From: Stropharia rugosoannulata
Taxonomy: Eukaryota > Basidiomycota > Agaricomycetes > Agaricales > Strophariaceae
Direction of reading: 5' to 3'
NCBI GenBank assembly: GCA_028532985.1
Contig: JANCIK010000004.1
Coordinates: 2,852,001 to 2,916,000, forward strand
DNA length: 64,000 nt
Position numbers and translations under genes: made by a program. Positions 1-11,537 of the stretch are shown here, piece by piece. The notes beneath the pieces are model-generated. The model had not been told where the DNA came from. It did not search any database and saw only the letters and a program-made list of their open reading frames with translations. Positions within the stretch are counted from its first letter, which is position 1; each line of letters starts with the position of its first letter.

Positions 1-599
1 AAGTTGGCATCCCACCGACATCGACAAAAGCAGATGGGACTCCGTTCTACACACTCCCCGCTATCCATGACACAGATACGGGGGTCGCCCTTGCTGAGGC
101 ATTTCGGATCGCAGAGTATCTCGAGAAGACGTATCCAGCACGAAGCGTATTCCCTTACCACACCGTCGCTTTCCAGTCGACCTATGACGACACATTGCGC
201 AGAACTGCCCTAAGTTATTTCTACGCCTTCCTCGTCTACGACACATTTTCGCACCTCAATCCCAGAAGCGCAGATTATTACAGGCCGACCAGAGAAAAGA
301 TGTTCGGGGGGAAAGCACTGAAAGATATCGCGCCGAACGGCGATGAAGCGATTGCACAGTGGGCTGCTTTTAAAGATGGTCTGGGGACAGTCAAAAAGTG
401 GTACGACAAGACTGGCAGTACGTTCATATTAGGCGAGACAGCATCTTGGGCGGATTTCCTTTTAGCTGCCAGGTTAATGTGGGCTAAGCGGGTATGGGGA
501 GAAGACCACCCGAAGTGGCTCGACCTTATCTCATGGCATGACGGACGTTGGAGGAAACTGTTGGAAGTCTTGGAACCGTATTCGAGAGTGGCGGATTGA
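1..599 (+). CDS. Glutathione S-transferase, 3' part (partial at window start)
   Basis: The reading frame is open from base 3 to a TGA at 597-599, giving about 198 residues of a cytosolic glutathione S-transferase that lacks its first thioredoxin-fold strands. What remains starts in the N-terminal domain: the short motif TLPAIHD is followed by EAFRIAEYLEKTYP, the usual substrate/glutathione-contacting helix. An all-helical C-terminal domain follows, with the late motif ETASWADFLLAARLMW. The style resembles the Ure2p/FuA-like GSTs common in wood-decay basidiomycetes, which conjugate or bind xenobiotics and wood extractives; that subclass is inferred from resemblance only. No in-frame stop or intron is needed in the visible part. 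The gene converges with the DCN1-like gene, whose stop lies 359 bp away. The true start lies outside the window. Confidence 0.85.
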   Translation, partial: VGIPPTSTKADGTPFYTLPAIHDTDTGVALAEAFRIAEYLEKTYPARSVFPYHTVAFQSTYDDTLRRTALSYFYAFLVYDTFSHLNPRSADYYRPTREKMFGGKALKDIAPNGDEAIAQWAAFKDGLGTVKKWYDKTGSTFILGETASWADFLLAARLMWAKRVWGEDHPKWLDLISWHDGRWRKLLEVLEPYSRVAD

Positions 600-958
600 T
601 ATGTTTTGGCGAACCTAATTGTAGCGAATTATTTGTAATAATCGTTTTAGTATCTGGGCACAGAGAATCTGAAAGTTGATGAAGAAACGCATGAAGTTCA
701 AAATAAATAAATATTGCAAGTGGATAGCAGCTCGAGAACTCCGTTGTGTACTATGATACAGAAAGAGTCAGTTGTCAGTTCGGATAATCCGTGTGAACAC
801 CGCGTGAAATGTGAATACAGAAAGCAAGAAACAGGGTGATAAGGAGAGCAAAGTGAAGTACTTGTGAGTGTGAATCTCTAGTGTAGGTTACGATGGGCTG
901 GACACGAGGAAAGACACATAAAATTCAGAGCACACTGGAATAACGGGGACGTTACATA
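600..958. other. Convergent intergenic spacer
   Basis: This is the 3' intergenic space between the GST and DCN1-like genes, which converge here. It is AT-rich, with AATAAATAAATA near 701-711 that could serve as a polyadenylation region for the GST. I see no gene in it. Confidence 0.5.
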
Positions 959-3119
959 TCAGTGCCCAGCACCGGTAATGTCAGAGGCACCGTTTGCTGT
1001 TTTGCTTTTCTTCCATAGCACGAAGTCATCCAGCAGGGTGGGCCATGCCTGTCACATACATAATTTATGTAAGTGAATAAGATCAAAATAAAGGGAAAAA
1101 GCATTCTGCTGACCCCATCAGCTTCATACTCGTCTAAACTAGGCTTCACGGTGTCACAAAACTCGAGCATCTATACCACAAGAACTTAATTGAAATCCAG
1201 CATTAAGAATCGGCGAACATACCATTGACCAGAGATCCTTGTTAGTCGCTCTGTATGTGCCCTTTTCCTATTCTTATTGTAAGAAAAACGACCACTGCAA
1301 AGTCATGAACGACGTACAGTTATGTATTCCACGACATCAGCCATAATAGGATACTTAGGAACCAACAGGACACTCCACAGTGCGATAGACGTCTATAATC
1401 AATAGATAAGCCCCGTAAGTACTGGTAGCATGCATAGAAATAAAAATAGCCTAGGCAAAAATAGCGCACCTCCATGTCTATGTTCCTCGAGGTTCTGTTG
1501 GCGCATAGATTAGCAACTTCACAGCACTCACAGATGCTAAGCATGCTACGCACTCGGGTTTGGCCAGCGTGAAAGAGAACTGGTATAGACTTTGGAACGC
1601 GGATTTGGGGTTGGCGACGTGGGAGAAGTATGTCGTCTTGTCGTAATCCTGATCTTTCTTCGACGTTGCCTTTAAAGGCGACTTCCCCTCGATTAGGACG
1701 GCTTCTAGATCGCTTACGGTCAGTGCCAGTTGTGGGAGAGAAGACACCCTAAACATGGGCATCGAGAAGTAAGCGCAAAGCATTGTCACGCAGACTGCGA
1801 ATGACGTACTTCAGAGTAGTTGTCCCAGCAGCCCATTCACTTTTCGATATCTTCGCCATCTCTTTCGCCCCCATAAGCCACGCTAGTATCAGGGGACAGC
1901 ATCCGTCCATGGAGATGCCCGCCTCCGTACACAATTGTTCGAATCCCTCCGGACCGATGGTGCTGGGATCATCACTATCGGCATATGTGCTGAAAAGGTC
2001 CAGGGCGCGTGCCGCACTGTACGCTTCATTCTTCGTAGACTTTTTGGCTACTTTCGGGTGAGCTACAGCCGCCCGTTCTGTGTTTATGGAGTTATCTGTG
2101 TGAGTTGAAGGGTCTGGATATTCCTGTGATAGATGTTAGCGTCGCTGTGTTACTATGGGATGAAACAACATATGTATGAGAGAAAGACTTGCCTTAACAG
2201 AGGAAGCCTTACGTGTGGATGATGGTTCATCGTCACTGTGTGCGTGTTTTATGTGATTAGACGAGCAGCAAAACAGAGATGAAAAGCGCATGGGTGCTCA
2301 TCCACGGTCTAACAATGTGAATGAAGTTGGACGTAGAAAGGGACAGAAGCTAAAGGTGCACGCAGAAAGGATGGTCAATTACAGCCAAAACACGAGGCCA
2401 ACAGGGCGGTGCCGGCAGTGGGCACTGGTTTCTGTCAAGCAGTAATGTACGCGCGGAGACTTGCCCCTAGCACTGTATCATTACGTAAGCTTATTTCATT
2501 TTAGCAGCGTGTTTTTTTGGCCGCGTTGTCCTGAACAATATGGATCGTCGAAGGCGAGAGAAACAGGATCACAAGTGAAAGTGTTTGACGAAGAAGGGAA
2601 TTTGGTTTTAAAGAGTGAATGTATGCTTACATTTCAGCCTGAGTGCCCTCGCGTCCTCCTCCCTTCGGCGCTGATTTTCGTGCCTGTGTCCGCGCTCGTT
2701 TTGCTGGCGGTTCAGTGATCTATTATGGCAACAGGGCTTGGTTGTCAGAAGAGCTATATGCTGTTGAAACATGTAGAAGCAGCTCACATCCATTGCATTA
2801 ATTTTGGCCACATCTCTAAATCTATAGTCAAAAAATATTGGGCATACATATTAGGGACACACTCACTCATCAACCGATGAATTGGATTCAGTTACGCCGC
2901 CACGGGCTGCCTTCTTAGTCGTAGTTTCACTACCGTTTTTACTCAAAGATGCGGGCTCTTTCGTGATATTTTTAACAGTCGACGCGGCAGCCTTCGTCGA
3001 CGCCCTAGTCGTTCGCGTTGTGGCACTTCCCGGCGCGGCGTCCGAGGGCTGTTTCCTCTGCGATGCCAAGTAAGAGCATTCATTAGTTAATTAAGTTACA
3101 TACTCACTTTGGGTGGCAT
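959..3119 (-). CDS. DCN1-like protein (cullin neddylation E3 scaffold, PONY domain)
   Basis: DCN1-family proteins bind the Nedd8 E2 and cullins and promote cullin-RING ligase neddylation. Exon 1 is only 12 nt (3108-3119, MPPK). It is followed by a GTGAGT intron and a Lys/Ser/Thr/Ala-rich exon (about 3057-2867). The potentiating-neddylation domain comes from several short exons: motifs DLFSTYADSDD, GPEGFEQLCTEAGI and LAWLMGAKEMAKISK (about 2060-1780), then YQFSFTLAKPE, RNIDME, WSVLLVPKYPIMADVVEYI (about 1360-1310), NKDLWSMMLEFC and WPTLLDDFVLWKK. The stop is at 959-961. Intron phases close for every 3' exon. The join between exon 2 and the exon covering about 2140-1770 is not resolved: the gap is about 0.7 kb, and the available acceptors do not match the donor phase, so a further small exon or an insertion is likely. 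It diverges from CIA2. Confidence 0.85.
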
Positions 3120-3381
3120 TACTCCTACGTGTAAAAGATGCGGTAGGCCAGAGGCGATATAGTTGGTTGGACAAAATGAGGCTAAAGCAAGGACTGCTCC
3201 CGACGCGACTTTTCCGCGACGACGCGTGACCTTGGACTATTGGGTCAAGCGGCCCGCATCCTCCGCGCCGCCTTCGGCTATTTGAGATGCCGCAATGTTT
3301 GGCAACATCCTCGGTGAGGGTAACACCTGACTCCGCACGGCGGCGCCTCGTCCGCCGACTCCGACGTTACTATCACTCATC
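3120..3381. promoter_or_regulatory. Shared divergent promoter, DCN1-like / CIA2
   Basis: The 262-bp gap between the two ATG codons must hold both promoters and both 5' leaders of two housekeeping genes. It is GC-richer than neighbouring spacers, with CG-rich blocks around 3200-3300 (for example CGACGCG repeats). No TATA box was seen, as is common for divergently transcribed housekeeping genes. Its role is inferred from position alone. Confidence 0.5.
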
Positions 3382-4073
3382 ATGCCAGGCGAGATCTTCA
3401 ATCCCAATCCTGTAGTATTTTCAGCTCCCAAAGTCAACCGCCAGTCGGATCTCCTTGCGCGCTCACTCTGGATAAATGACTCCGGATCCGAAGATGAAGC
3501 GGACGAAGCTGAGCCTATCGACCAGAATGAGATTTTCGGTCAGGCCATCCCCTATCGTCCTCACAACATGCATATTGATAACGGATTGGCAGACCTCATA
3601 CGCTCAATATACGACCCTGAGCACCCTAATACCCTTGAAGAGCTTCGCGTCGTTTCCGCTCCTCAAGTGACAGTGGGCAATAACCACATCAAGGTCGAGT
3701 TCACCCCGACTGTACCGCATTGTGGCATGTCTACACTCATCGGTGAGTACAGTTAGGACTTTGCCAGGCTACACTGCGCCGCTGATGCTAATATGCGTAG
3801 GTCTTTGTATTCGTGTACGGCTCCTGCGCAGCCTTCCGGAGCGTTTCAAGGTCGATATTTTTGTTCAGCCTGGGTCTCATCAGAGCGAGAACGCTGGTAA
3901 ATTTCCCATTATCCTTCGCATGGTTGCTTCCGGCCGGTACTGATGTCCATTCAGTGAACAAGCAGCTAAACGACAAGGAACGCGTAGCCGCTGCACTTGA
4001 GAATCCTGTATTGCTCGATACAGTTGAGCAATGCCTTGCCAATACCAGTGCCGCGCGCGATGTGGTTGTATGA
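3382..4073 (+). CDS. CIA2/MIP18-family cytosolic iron-sulphur assembly protein
   Basis: Three exons (3382-3742, 3801-3896, 3955-4073) give 191 residues. MIP18/FAM96-family proteins (DUF59 fold) are part of the CIA targeting complex, which passes Fe-S clusters to cytosolic and nuclear apoproteins. Visible family motifs are [33 protein letters not shown] (with the conserved HC), [12 protein letters not shown], and the C-terminal block [18 protein letters not shown]. The acidic N-terminal stretch [11 protein letters not shown] is also usual for the family. Splice sites are GTGAGT...TAG and GTAAAT...CAG, with phases that close exactly. The gene is head to head with the DCN1-like gene. Length and motif order are those of a complete protein. 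Confidence 0.93.
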
Positions 4074-4788
4074 TACATCCTCTGTTTGATTTCTCATTGT
4101 ATTTTCTGTATTGCCTAGAGAGCTGTTACAGGCGTGTAAGTGATGTATGAACATGCTAATTATAATTAATGTTTGTATCCATAGCCTAATCAATTCATTT
4201 CGCCAGTGAATCAAAGTTGCATCGCATCGTGGTCTATCGTGGTATCCTGGTGCATCGCGTGCTATCGCGTGGCGAACAGAATCTGGTCGGACCTTATATG
4301 CACTGGAAACGTGGCTGTATCTGGTTGTATCTGTCCGTTTTAGGTTCTCTGCAACTGAATGCAGGCAGCGTGGCCGTCTCCTCGACCTTGCTCACCCGGA
4401 GCAACTCCACGTAACTCAGGTTGCGCAGTAGTGTCAATACAAATGATCATTAGTTTGGTAGCAAGTATAATGGTCTCTGATATGCAGAGATACATAGAGT
4501 ATATCGAGTTCGTAGTGCTACATGGTGTGGAGGGTGGGGAATCAATGCTGATACATAGAGAACACGAAGAGAATGCTGGTAGGGATACAAACCACAGATC
4601 AGTGATTAATAAAAATAATGCAAAGTGAGAAGAACGAAGTAATGTGTATGCCAAGTGTATGCCATGAGTCGAATGCATGAAGAGGGTCATAAGAAAGAGC
4701 GTGACGTGAGCATGAGAGTGCAGGAACGGACGATATTGCAGAAACGAATGTGGTGGAGAGATGAGCATCCGGAGACAAAACAAAATGG
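4074..4788. other. Intergenic, no gene recognised
   Basis: This 0.7-kb stretch separates the convergent ends of CIA2 and the DUF7330-like gene. Short open frames occur on both strands, but none shows family motifs or splice-supported continuation. Nothing is annotated here. Confidence 0.4.
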
Positions 4789-5381
4789 TCAATCCTTCAG
4801 CAGAAAATCCCAATCAATCGTCGTTTCAGGTGCTTTCGTTCTGCAGTTGAATAGCCGCTGGAAGCACTCTTTGTGGGGCACCTCTGGGGCGCATGTATGC
4901 ACATCCCACATACGGAAGGTCACACGACCCTCTGTGGAGACCACGACATCGTCCTCGTTATGGCACTCCTCGCCCGCACGGTCGGTCAATCGCACGTTGC
5001 GCATGATCTTGTTAATAAAACCGGCAGAAAAGGATGGTCGGCCTTTATAGTGGATTTGGCCGTTGAAGTCAGAGGGGAGCCAGATGGTAACGTCCGATGT
5101 ATGGGCGACGACTTCGAGGAAGAATTTAGATCGCTGGAAGTTCCGACACTATATTTGACAGAGAACATTGACATGAGCTATACAAGAAGGTAATCGTGGG
5201 ATATCGAACGCACAACTTTGAGTTTTATTGGAGCAGAGTCGTTTGCGATGGACATAGCCATGCGGTGCTCGACGGGCTGGTTCCGCGCACGGTAGTGCGG
5301 CAGGATGAGAGACAAGTCGACTGGCTTCTGGCCGGCATCCAAATGGAAGTCCCAATCAGATTCTCCTTGATATTTTATTTT
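4789..5381 (-). CDS. DUF7330-like basidiomycete protein (5' exons unresolved)
   Basis: Two exons are clear on the minus strand. The upstream one starts at 5381 after a CGCAG acceptor and runs to a GTGCGT donor. The downstream one begins after an AAATATAG acceptor and ends at the stop at 4789. Joined in phase, they give a fragment with the motifs DFHLDAGQKPVDLSLILP, then IWLPSDFNGQIHYKG, FSAGFINKIMRNVRL and VVSTEGRVTFRMWDVHT. The order 'TIWLPSDF..G.I...G...FSAGF' matches my memory of the agaricomycete-specific family annotated as DUF7330. Function is unknown. Upstream exons should lie between 5400 and about 5800 but I could not fix them, so this entry is partial at its 5' end. The family assignment is tentative; that it is a real coding region is more certain. 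Confidence 0.6.
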
Positions 5382-8300
5382 CTGCGTCCCCCGGGTTGAT
5401 AGTTGATTGAGCTAAATTAAATCAATGAACTCTCATGAGCGATCTAATGTGCGCTACGTGGCCTCGCGGTGCGGGAGACGTACAAGAGTCGAATTCTGGA
5501 GCGAGAGCTCGAGGCTGCGGGATAAATGACGGGAAAGCTTCGCAGAACGGGCCTTGGACGAAAGAGAAGAGTGATCTGAATGAGACATGGAGAGAAAAGA
5601 GAGAAAGAGAGAGGGGGAAACGGGGACGCCGTCTCCCTGTGCGCGCTGGGGCAGGAAATTGAAGGAGCTTGTACTCTTGTTTGCAAGCGAGTTTTAATAC
5701 CCACACCTTGTGCCGAATCGGGACAAGACCGGAGACTTACCACGTGGGGTTATACAAGGATTCCCAAAATAGGATATCTATACTTGGCATGCATCAGGCA
5801 TCCAAGTCGCCACTGTCACAGCGTTTAACGATTTCTCACACATTTTGCCGCCGTCACTCATCCAACCGCAGCTCTCTCGCCTCCATTATGGCCTTGTTCT
5901 CATTTTATTCACCCCCCATGCTGTTACTCACATAGACCCATACCTGCGCATTCCCCGGAGGAACTTGCGGCATCAGTACCGTCCCCCGCTATCTCCTGCC
6001 CGAGCGAACCGCTCCTCGCAACAGGACAACAATCATCACTCCTGTATACCACATCACCACTTTAGCTGGTCCATCATCTCTGGAAAAACTCAAACTCCTC
6101 CAATCCCCGCTCGCTTTCAAGTCCTTTGGCAGCTTTTGGCACCTTCCGCAATGTTATGCGTATCCCCATATGTTTTTGGCTGATGACTGGTAGCCATCAC
6201 GGCATTGCAACATAACTGTCCTTCCGATCTGGCTCAGAAATGACATATTGTGCGTCTCCGCGACAAAGCTCTGTCTATCGGCGGCCGCCTGTACCGCGCA
6301 TACATTTTCACAAGCAAATACGTGTCAATAATTTGATTCCGAGTTGATTCTGAGCCGACCTTCATCCTTCTCTAATGTGCGGGCGGAGGTTCTATTATAT
6401 CCTGTCAACACTATGGTGCTTCTAACAGAGCAACAGACATAACCTACTAGTACTACTAGGGCATGTCCTGAATGACACATACCGACCTGGTCCATTGATT
6501 TTGTACAGGATCGTAACGCCGCTTTGCGAAAGACCGAGCGGATATTTGCTCGGTCGATCACGACATATGTGCCTCCGGAATTTGGGTGGCATAGTGACCT
6601 GAGCGCTCTGACGTTCATGCTCTAAAAACAGGTACTTCACCACTGTTATGCCCACCAGAGTACTGAAAAGCTGAAGAGCTTTTACGCTTCATCTTTTTCC
6701 GGTTCACTGACTACGCCGGTAACAAGTAGTATAACACCCGAGGTTTGGGTAAACATGCATAGTTATTTTTTACTCTGTCTAGCCTCTAATCATTTTTAAA
6801 TGCAGAGTTCAATCTACCTCATCCGACCCTTTAATGTCGATGATCGAAAAAATAAAGTTCCTTCAGATGCTGACTTGGGAGCAAAGCATAGTCGTTCACG
6901 AGCTATAATCGGTTTCAGCTCGTTTCTTGACCACTTGCCAGGTCTTACATCCGATAGGCGCAGCAGGAAGTATGGTAATGCAGTGACAGCGTGAGTCAAC
7001 CAGCGAACACCCATCGTGGCATCAAAGGAGTGCTAGACATTAGGCTTCCTATTACCTATCAGTGTCCAGCTACTAGCTGGATGCTGCTACGCAGAAAACG
7101 ATCAGAAGGGACTTGAAGAAACGAAGGAAAGAATTCGAGAAGGACTACCAGGAAAGAATAGAGTGTTTCATGGCATGTGCGTGTGATTTGTGACTCTAGC
7201 TAAGCTAGTGGAAGAATTTACAGGCCTGACTTCTTCGTCGTCCAAAGGCAACCCTGTTTGCTGCTCGCACTCGCCTATTTGTGTGTCATGCAACGACACG
7301 GCCAACAAACCACGAACATCTTACGCTAAGTCTAGAAGTTTAACATTGCTGCAAACTGGAGCAAAAGTCCAGCTCACATCTCGAGTCAATTGCCCCATAA
7401 ACCTGAAATCAAGATTGTCGAGAGACTCGAAGTCTCGGTGTAACCCTGCTGGCTTTGAAATGATAAGAATATAATTGAATAAAAGTTGACGATATCATCA
7501 GAATTTTATCCTCGTCGCGGTTTTCTGTGCAAAGCTGAGCCGACGAGGTGCGTAATAAGATATAACCCTTCTCTTTCTTTTCGTCGCAGTGGTGTAGCTT
7601 TAAATTGTCATTTAAAAATCCTAAGCGGTCTCAATGCAGACGCCTATAACGGCTATACACTATCCCAAAGAGGATATCCGTTTCCTGGAAAATAACGCGA
7701 CAATAGCGTCCGCACCCCGGGGGCTATTGTCTCGGAAGCTCGCACCGGTACAGATATCGACCAACCTCGACCAACATGCGAAACACATTCAGAAGTCCGA
7801 GCACAGGCAACGCCTACAACATTCATCGTCACTTGCAGCTCAGTTAAAGTTTAGAAGTTAAGATAAATGTTACACTACAGATTTGTGTGATTGCATACGG
7901 TGATCCTCACTGCGTATGCACGAATGTGCGCCTGGATCTCTTGGATATAACTTATCGTGTGGTAAAATCATTCACTTTCACGGCGCTGGGTGGATTTATC
8001 AGTGATCTTATCAAAACCAAGCGGGCTTCGAATGCCACAGAACCGCAAATTTAAGTGTAGCTTGTGCTCGCTGATCGTTAACTTGCGCCATCGAAAAGAC
8101 TTCGCGGGATAATATATGAGTTCATACGTCGATTCAAGAGCTTTATCATGTCTACAAAACAATGTAATAATTTTATCATTTTATCATTACAACGGCGCAA
8201 GACGTGTAGACGTGGTTGGCCATCAGCAATGCCTTCCGGCCTCGGCCCTCGGGAGCGCGTGGGTGCACATAGGTGGACATGCACGGAGCATGGTAATTAA

Positions 8301-8709
8301 AGAAACATGGAAATCGCGTGGCGGACATGTGGTTACATAACCCATTTTTCGCACATCCGTCTATTTCTGCCCTTGTCACGCCTCGGTATCATGGCTATGG
8401 CTTGTAACAGAGAAGAACAGGGGTAAATCGGTCAACATGCGATAAGCACGCATAATGCATCGCAATTCTACACCTACGTGACCCATACATAGATAGCACG
8501 CCGAAGAGGCATTACACGGAGAAAGAAAAAGCCTTTCAGGAAACAACATGTAAACCAAAAATATACAGAACAAAAAGAATAGAGTGTGATAGGTCAGGTA
8601 TATAGGTGTAGTGGAGTTCATACACAAAAACATTTGACTTGAAGATCCGTTTTAAATATGTAGCTTATACGCGGAGGTCATTACCCGCGTTTAGACTGAC
8701 TCTTGTTTC
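5382..8709. other. Gene-poor 3.3 kb region
   Basis: Apart from the missing 5' exons of the DUF7330-like gene (expected within about 5400-5800), I can support no gene here. The open frames are short (under about 115 codons), lack recognisable motifs and overlap each other on both strands. A pyrimidine/purine-skewed block around 5580-5640 (GA-rich on +) is the only marked composition feature. Confidence 0.4.
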
Positions 8710-10414
8710 TCAGGAATGAACAATGGTAAAGTCGTCCGCTTCTTTTGATGAAGAATGGTTCATGGGCTTTGATTGGGAAGAACTAGGCGCGGGGGCTCCA
8801 CTGCTTGGCTCCGGCTCCAGCTTTACTGAGACTTGCTTTACCTTGGTCTCTTTAGCTTGCTTGATTAATCGTGAGAATTCATCCTTGTGTTCTACCTATT
8901 TATGGTGAAGGTCGATAATGATGTACGCAGAATGAACACCTTACTCGCTCCAGGACAACTTTTCACGCACCTGGTACTGATGTGGATCTCGCACCACGGG
9001 TTTCTTCAGTTTGCCTCGCTCATCCTCCCACTTCTTCAAGTCTCGTTTCAGCTCGACACGCGTCTTGCGATTTGACACGCTCTTGTCTAAATTGGCGTTA
9101 AATATCATAACCCATCTGTATTCGTATGATCACAAAGACAGACACAAATGGGTATTGCAGTTATTATCAGGGACAGGGGACAGGGTTGGACGGCAATAGA
9201 ATCAGTGATATGTCAGGACAAGCGCGAGGAGCAAGCTTACCGTTGATGGCGTTGTTCCCAATTAGTACGAGTACCTGAGATTGGCAGGCCTTGTTCACCT
9301 AGCATATCCTTGAGCTGCCGATCCTTCAAAGTGGTGTAGCTCGTGATGGGTAAGGGATGTTCATCGTCGCTATCAGACTCATGTTTTCTACGAGGAACAG
9401 TCAACTAAAAGGGATGGGGATGTGGGCGATATTCCCAAAGAGAAGATGCCTTTGTTACTTACTTCTGTTTTCCTTTGTGACGCCCATTTTTGTTCTGAGG
9501 ATCACCTGAGCCATTCATTATTTTCAGCCAGGAGTTTGCAACGGCTTTATTACTATGTTCCTTGGGCATTGGAGGATCTTTGCAATTGTTATCCATATGC
9601 GCATTTAGCAATCTGAACCGGAGGTGTTTGTAGCATATCGGGCATTGCACCTGTTCGTTTTCTGTACATATCAAGGTTCAGACTTAGAATTGGCGCATAG
9701 AAAGAGGCAAACCCTTCGGAACAGTCCTCAACGGCGGCAGGTCTTCTTCATCTCCGTCAGAGCTTGGAATCGTGATCGTCTCAATATACTTGTCCTTTTC
9801 CCCAGACCTTTGGGTACGTGAATGCCGTTTGGGTGTGGTGGGAGTAAATGGCGACGGCTCATGAGCATGCTGTGAGGGCCCTGGGATATTCTCATTGAAT
9901 TCTTCCGTAGTACTCGAACTGCGTTCAAGACTTCGCTTGCGCTTCCTGGCTGGGCCCTTATCCGAATGGGTGTTACTACGAAGTTTCTCTCGTCCAATGA
10001 GATCAAGGACGAATGGTCTTCGCGGATGGACGCGTCGGCGTGAGTAACAGGGTAACACCTCTATTAGCGACCACCGCATACCTGGCTTCTTTCCACGAAG
10101 ATATAACAGCCTCCAAGACAGGGTTTGGTCGTATGTGAGCTTCATTAGCTGTTTTTCGACAAGAAGGACACTCTTGCTTCATCGACAACGAGGACCTGAT
10201 ACACTAAATCTCAATTTGGTACGTGTTTGTTCGATATGAAAACATGGCCCACCGTAGAGCAGAAACAGTGGCCACATGCTATGGTAGCAGGTGCGTCATA
10301 GAGTTCGCCACATATGTCACATCGAAATGAGCTATCTAGAGCGCGAAGACCAGGTGCGTCCATTGCAGGGGGAAAGTCTGTAGGGTCAGGGACATCTGCA
10401 TCCAGAAAATTCAT
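8710..10414 (-). CDS. RAD18: RAD18-type E3 ubiquitin ligase (post-replication repair)
   Basis: RAD18 with the E2 RAD6 monoubiquitinates PCNA at stalled forks. Exon 1 (ATG at 10412-10414) encodes DPTDFPPAMDAPGLRALDSSFRCDIC, the start of a C3HC4 RING, then CGHCFCST. An intron ending GATTTAG supplies the next Cys (CIRSSLSMKQECPSCRK), completing all eight RING ligands. Later exons carry NPVLEAVISSWKEARPFVLDL, a basic Ser-rich linker, a UBZ4-like zinc finger (CPICYKHLRFRLLNAHMDNNC, about 9660-9590), a SAP-like segment (TLKDRQLKDMLGEQGLPISG, about 9340-9280) and the C-terminal tail ending DDFTIVHS at 8710. Domain order RING-UBZ-SAP matches fungal RAD18. Not every internal splice was computed, but no disabling change was seen. 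Confidence 0.9.
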
Positions 10415-10822
10415 TTACAGATTCGACCTGCGTAAGTTGTAACGCCCATTGTTTCACGTCAGCTTTAAGAAGAAGTAAATTGAAACTGTATGTTTACAGA
10501 TTAGTAGTGATGTTCCACGATGTGATACGTTAGCGCCGTGCGCCGTGCTGAACGTCGAGGCCGAGGTCTTCGAGTCGACATATTGACTCGAATTGACATT
10601 ATTTCACGCGCAGTCGCGAACATCACACCACGTGCGCTCTTGATGGTGATGTCACAGGTCTAAGAGAAGGGCCCGTGCACTTCAACAACTTGCCTTGAAT
10701 CTTGTACATGCAATAATCACAGAATCTCTTCAACTCATTCGATCTAAACTCTACAAACTGAAACAGCGAACGACCACTTGTTCATATGCACTCATATACA
10801 TTCCGTGCATCCTCCAGGCCAA
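10415..10822. other. Intergenic spacer upstream of RAD18
   Basis: About 400 bp between the RAD18 start (-) and a possible small gene (+). It contains CACGTG-type sequence (ACCACGTGCGC near 10630) and CG-rich patches. It probably holds the RAD18 promoter, but no specific element can be assigned. Confidence 0.4.
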
Positions 10823-11182
10823 ATGGATCGGAAAAGAATTGAACGTTGGTCGAACGACTTGCAGGATCGTTACGGCACCGACAACTATCACTTATCTCCC
10901 TGTCAGTTCATCGCTGTTCTGAGACTCACGTCCTAATTTCCATGAGATTAACCTACTGGACTCACACTTAGGTTACTGTGTTGAGCTGCGTCGTCGCCAT
11001 GCTGAACAACGTGTATGTATTGCTGAGCTTGGCAAGTCTCCTTGGGGATCAGACGTCGTGATTGCAAGACTATGCATCGAATACCCTACTGCCTCCATTA
11101 TACAAGGTTTTCTAATGCATGACTTCTAACGTGATTGTATTTTCAAACAGTTACAAGCTTCGTCTCTCCTGTGGAGTTCTGA
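10823..11182 (+). CDS. Possible small gene of unknown function (81 residues, 3 exons)
   Basis: I do not recognise this gene. A phase-consistent three-exon model exists: 10823-10901, 10972-11106 and 11151-11182, with introns GTCAGT...TTAG and GTTTTC...ACAG and summed length 246 nt including the stop. The product would begin MDRKRIERWSNDLQDRYGTD and is fairly charged, with no signal peptide or membrane segment. The middle exon is open for 45 codons in only one of its three frames consistent with the splice phase. It lies divergent from RAD18. The donor GTCAGT is weak, and no homologue is known to me, so it could be a chance model or the remnant of a longer gene. Confidence 0.33.
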
Positions 11183-11537
11183 AAACGTCTGGCTATCAAG
11201 CTGCGTCAACCCAGGCTCTAAATTCAACCCAAAGCACTCCTACGAACATATGACCAATGTATTTTTCTTCTCGAAATATTCATCCTATATAGTAACTCGG
11301 CACCGTCGCTGCCTGAACAAAAGCTACCTAGATTTGCAACGAGAGGTCCCTATCTGTCGCTAATCTTCATGACTCTCCCGGTTAAAACATTCAGGGCACC
11401 TAAAAACCTGACGAAACGGGCTAGACTGTCATTTCAGGAGTTGGTGGAGGTCATTCGTGTGTCTAATTCTACTATAAAAGCAGACTTTCTGTTGCAAGGC
11501 GAAAACGCATTTTTTTTCTCGAAATCCCATTCTCGTT
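11183..11537. other. Upstream region of xylanase copy 1
   Basis: No gene is visible. The region is AT-rich, with CTATATAG near 11285-11292 and CTATAAAAG at about 11471-11479. The latter is a TATA-box candidate about 65 bp upstream of the xylanase copy 1 ATG. Confidence 0.35.
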
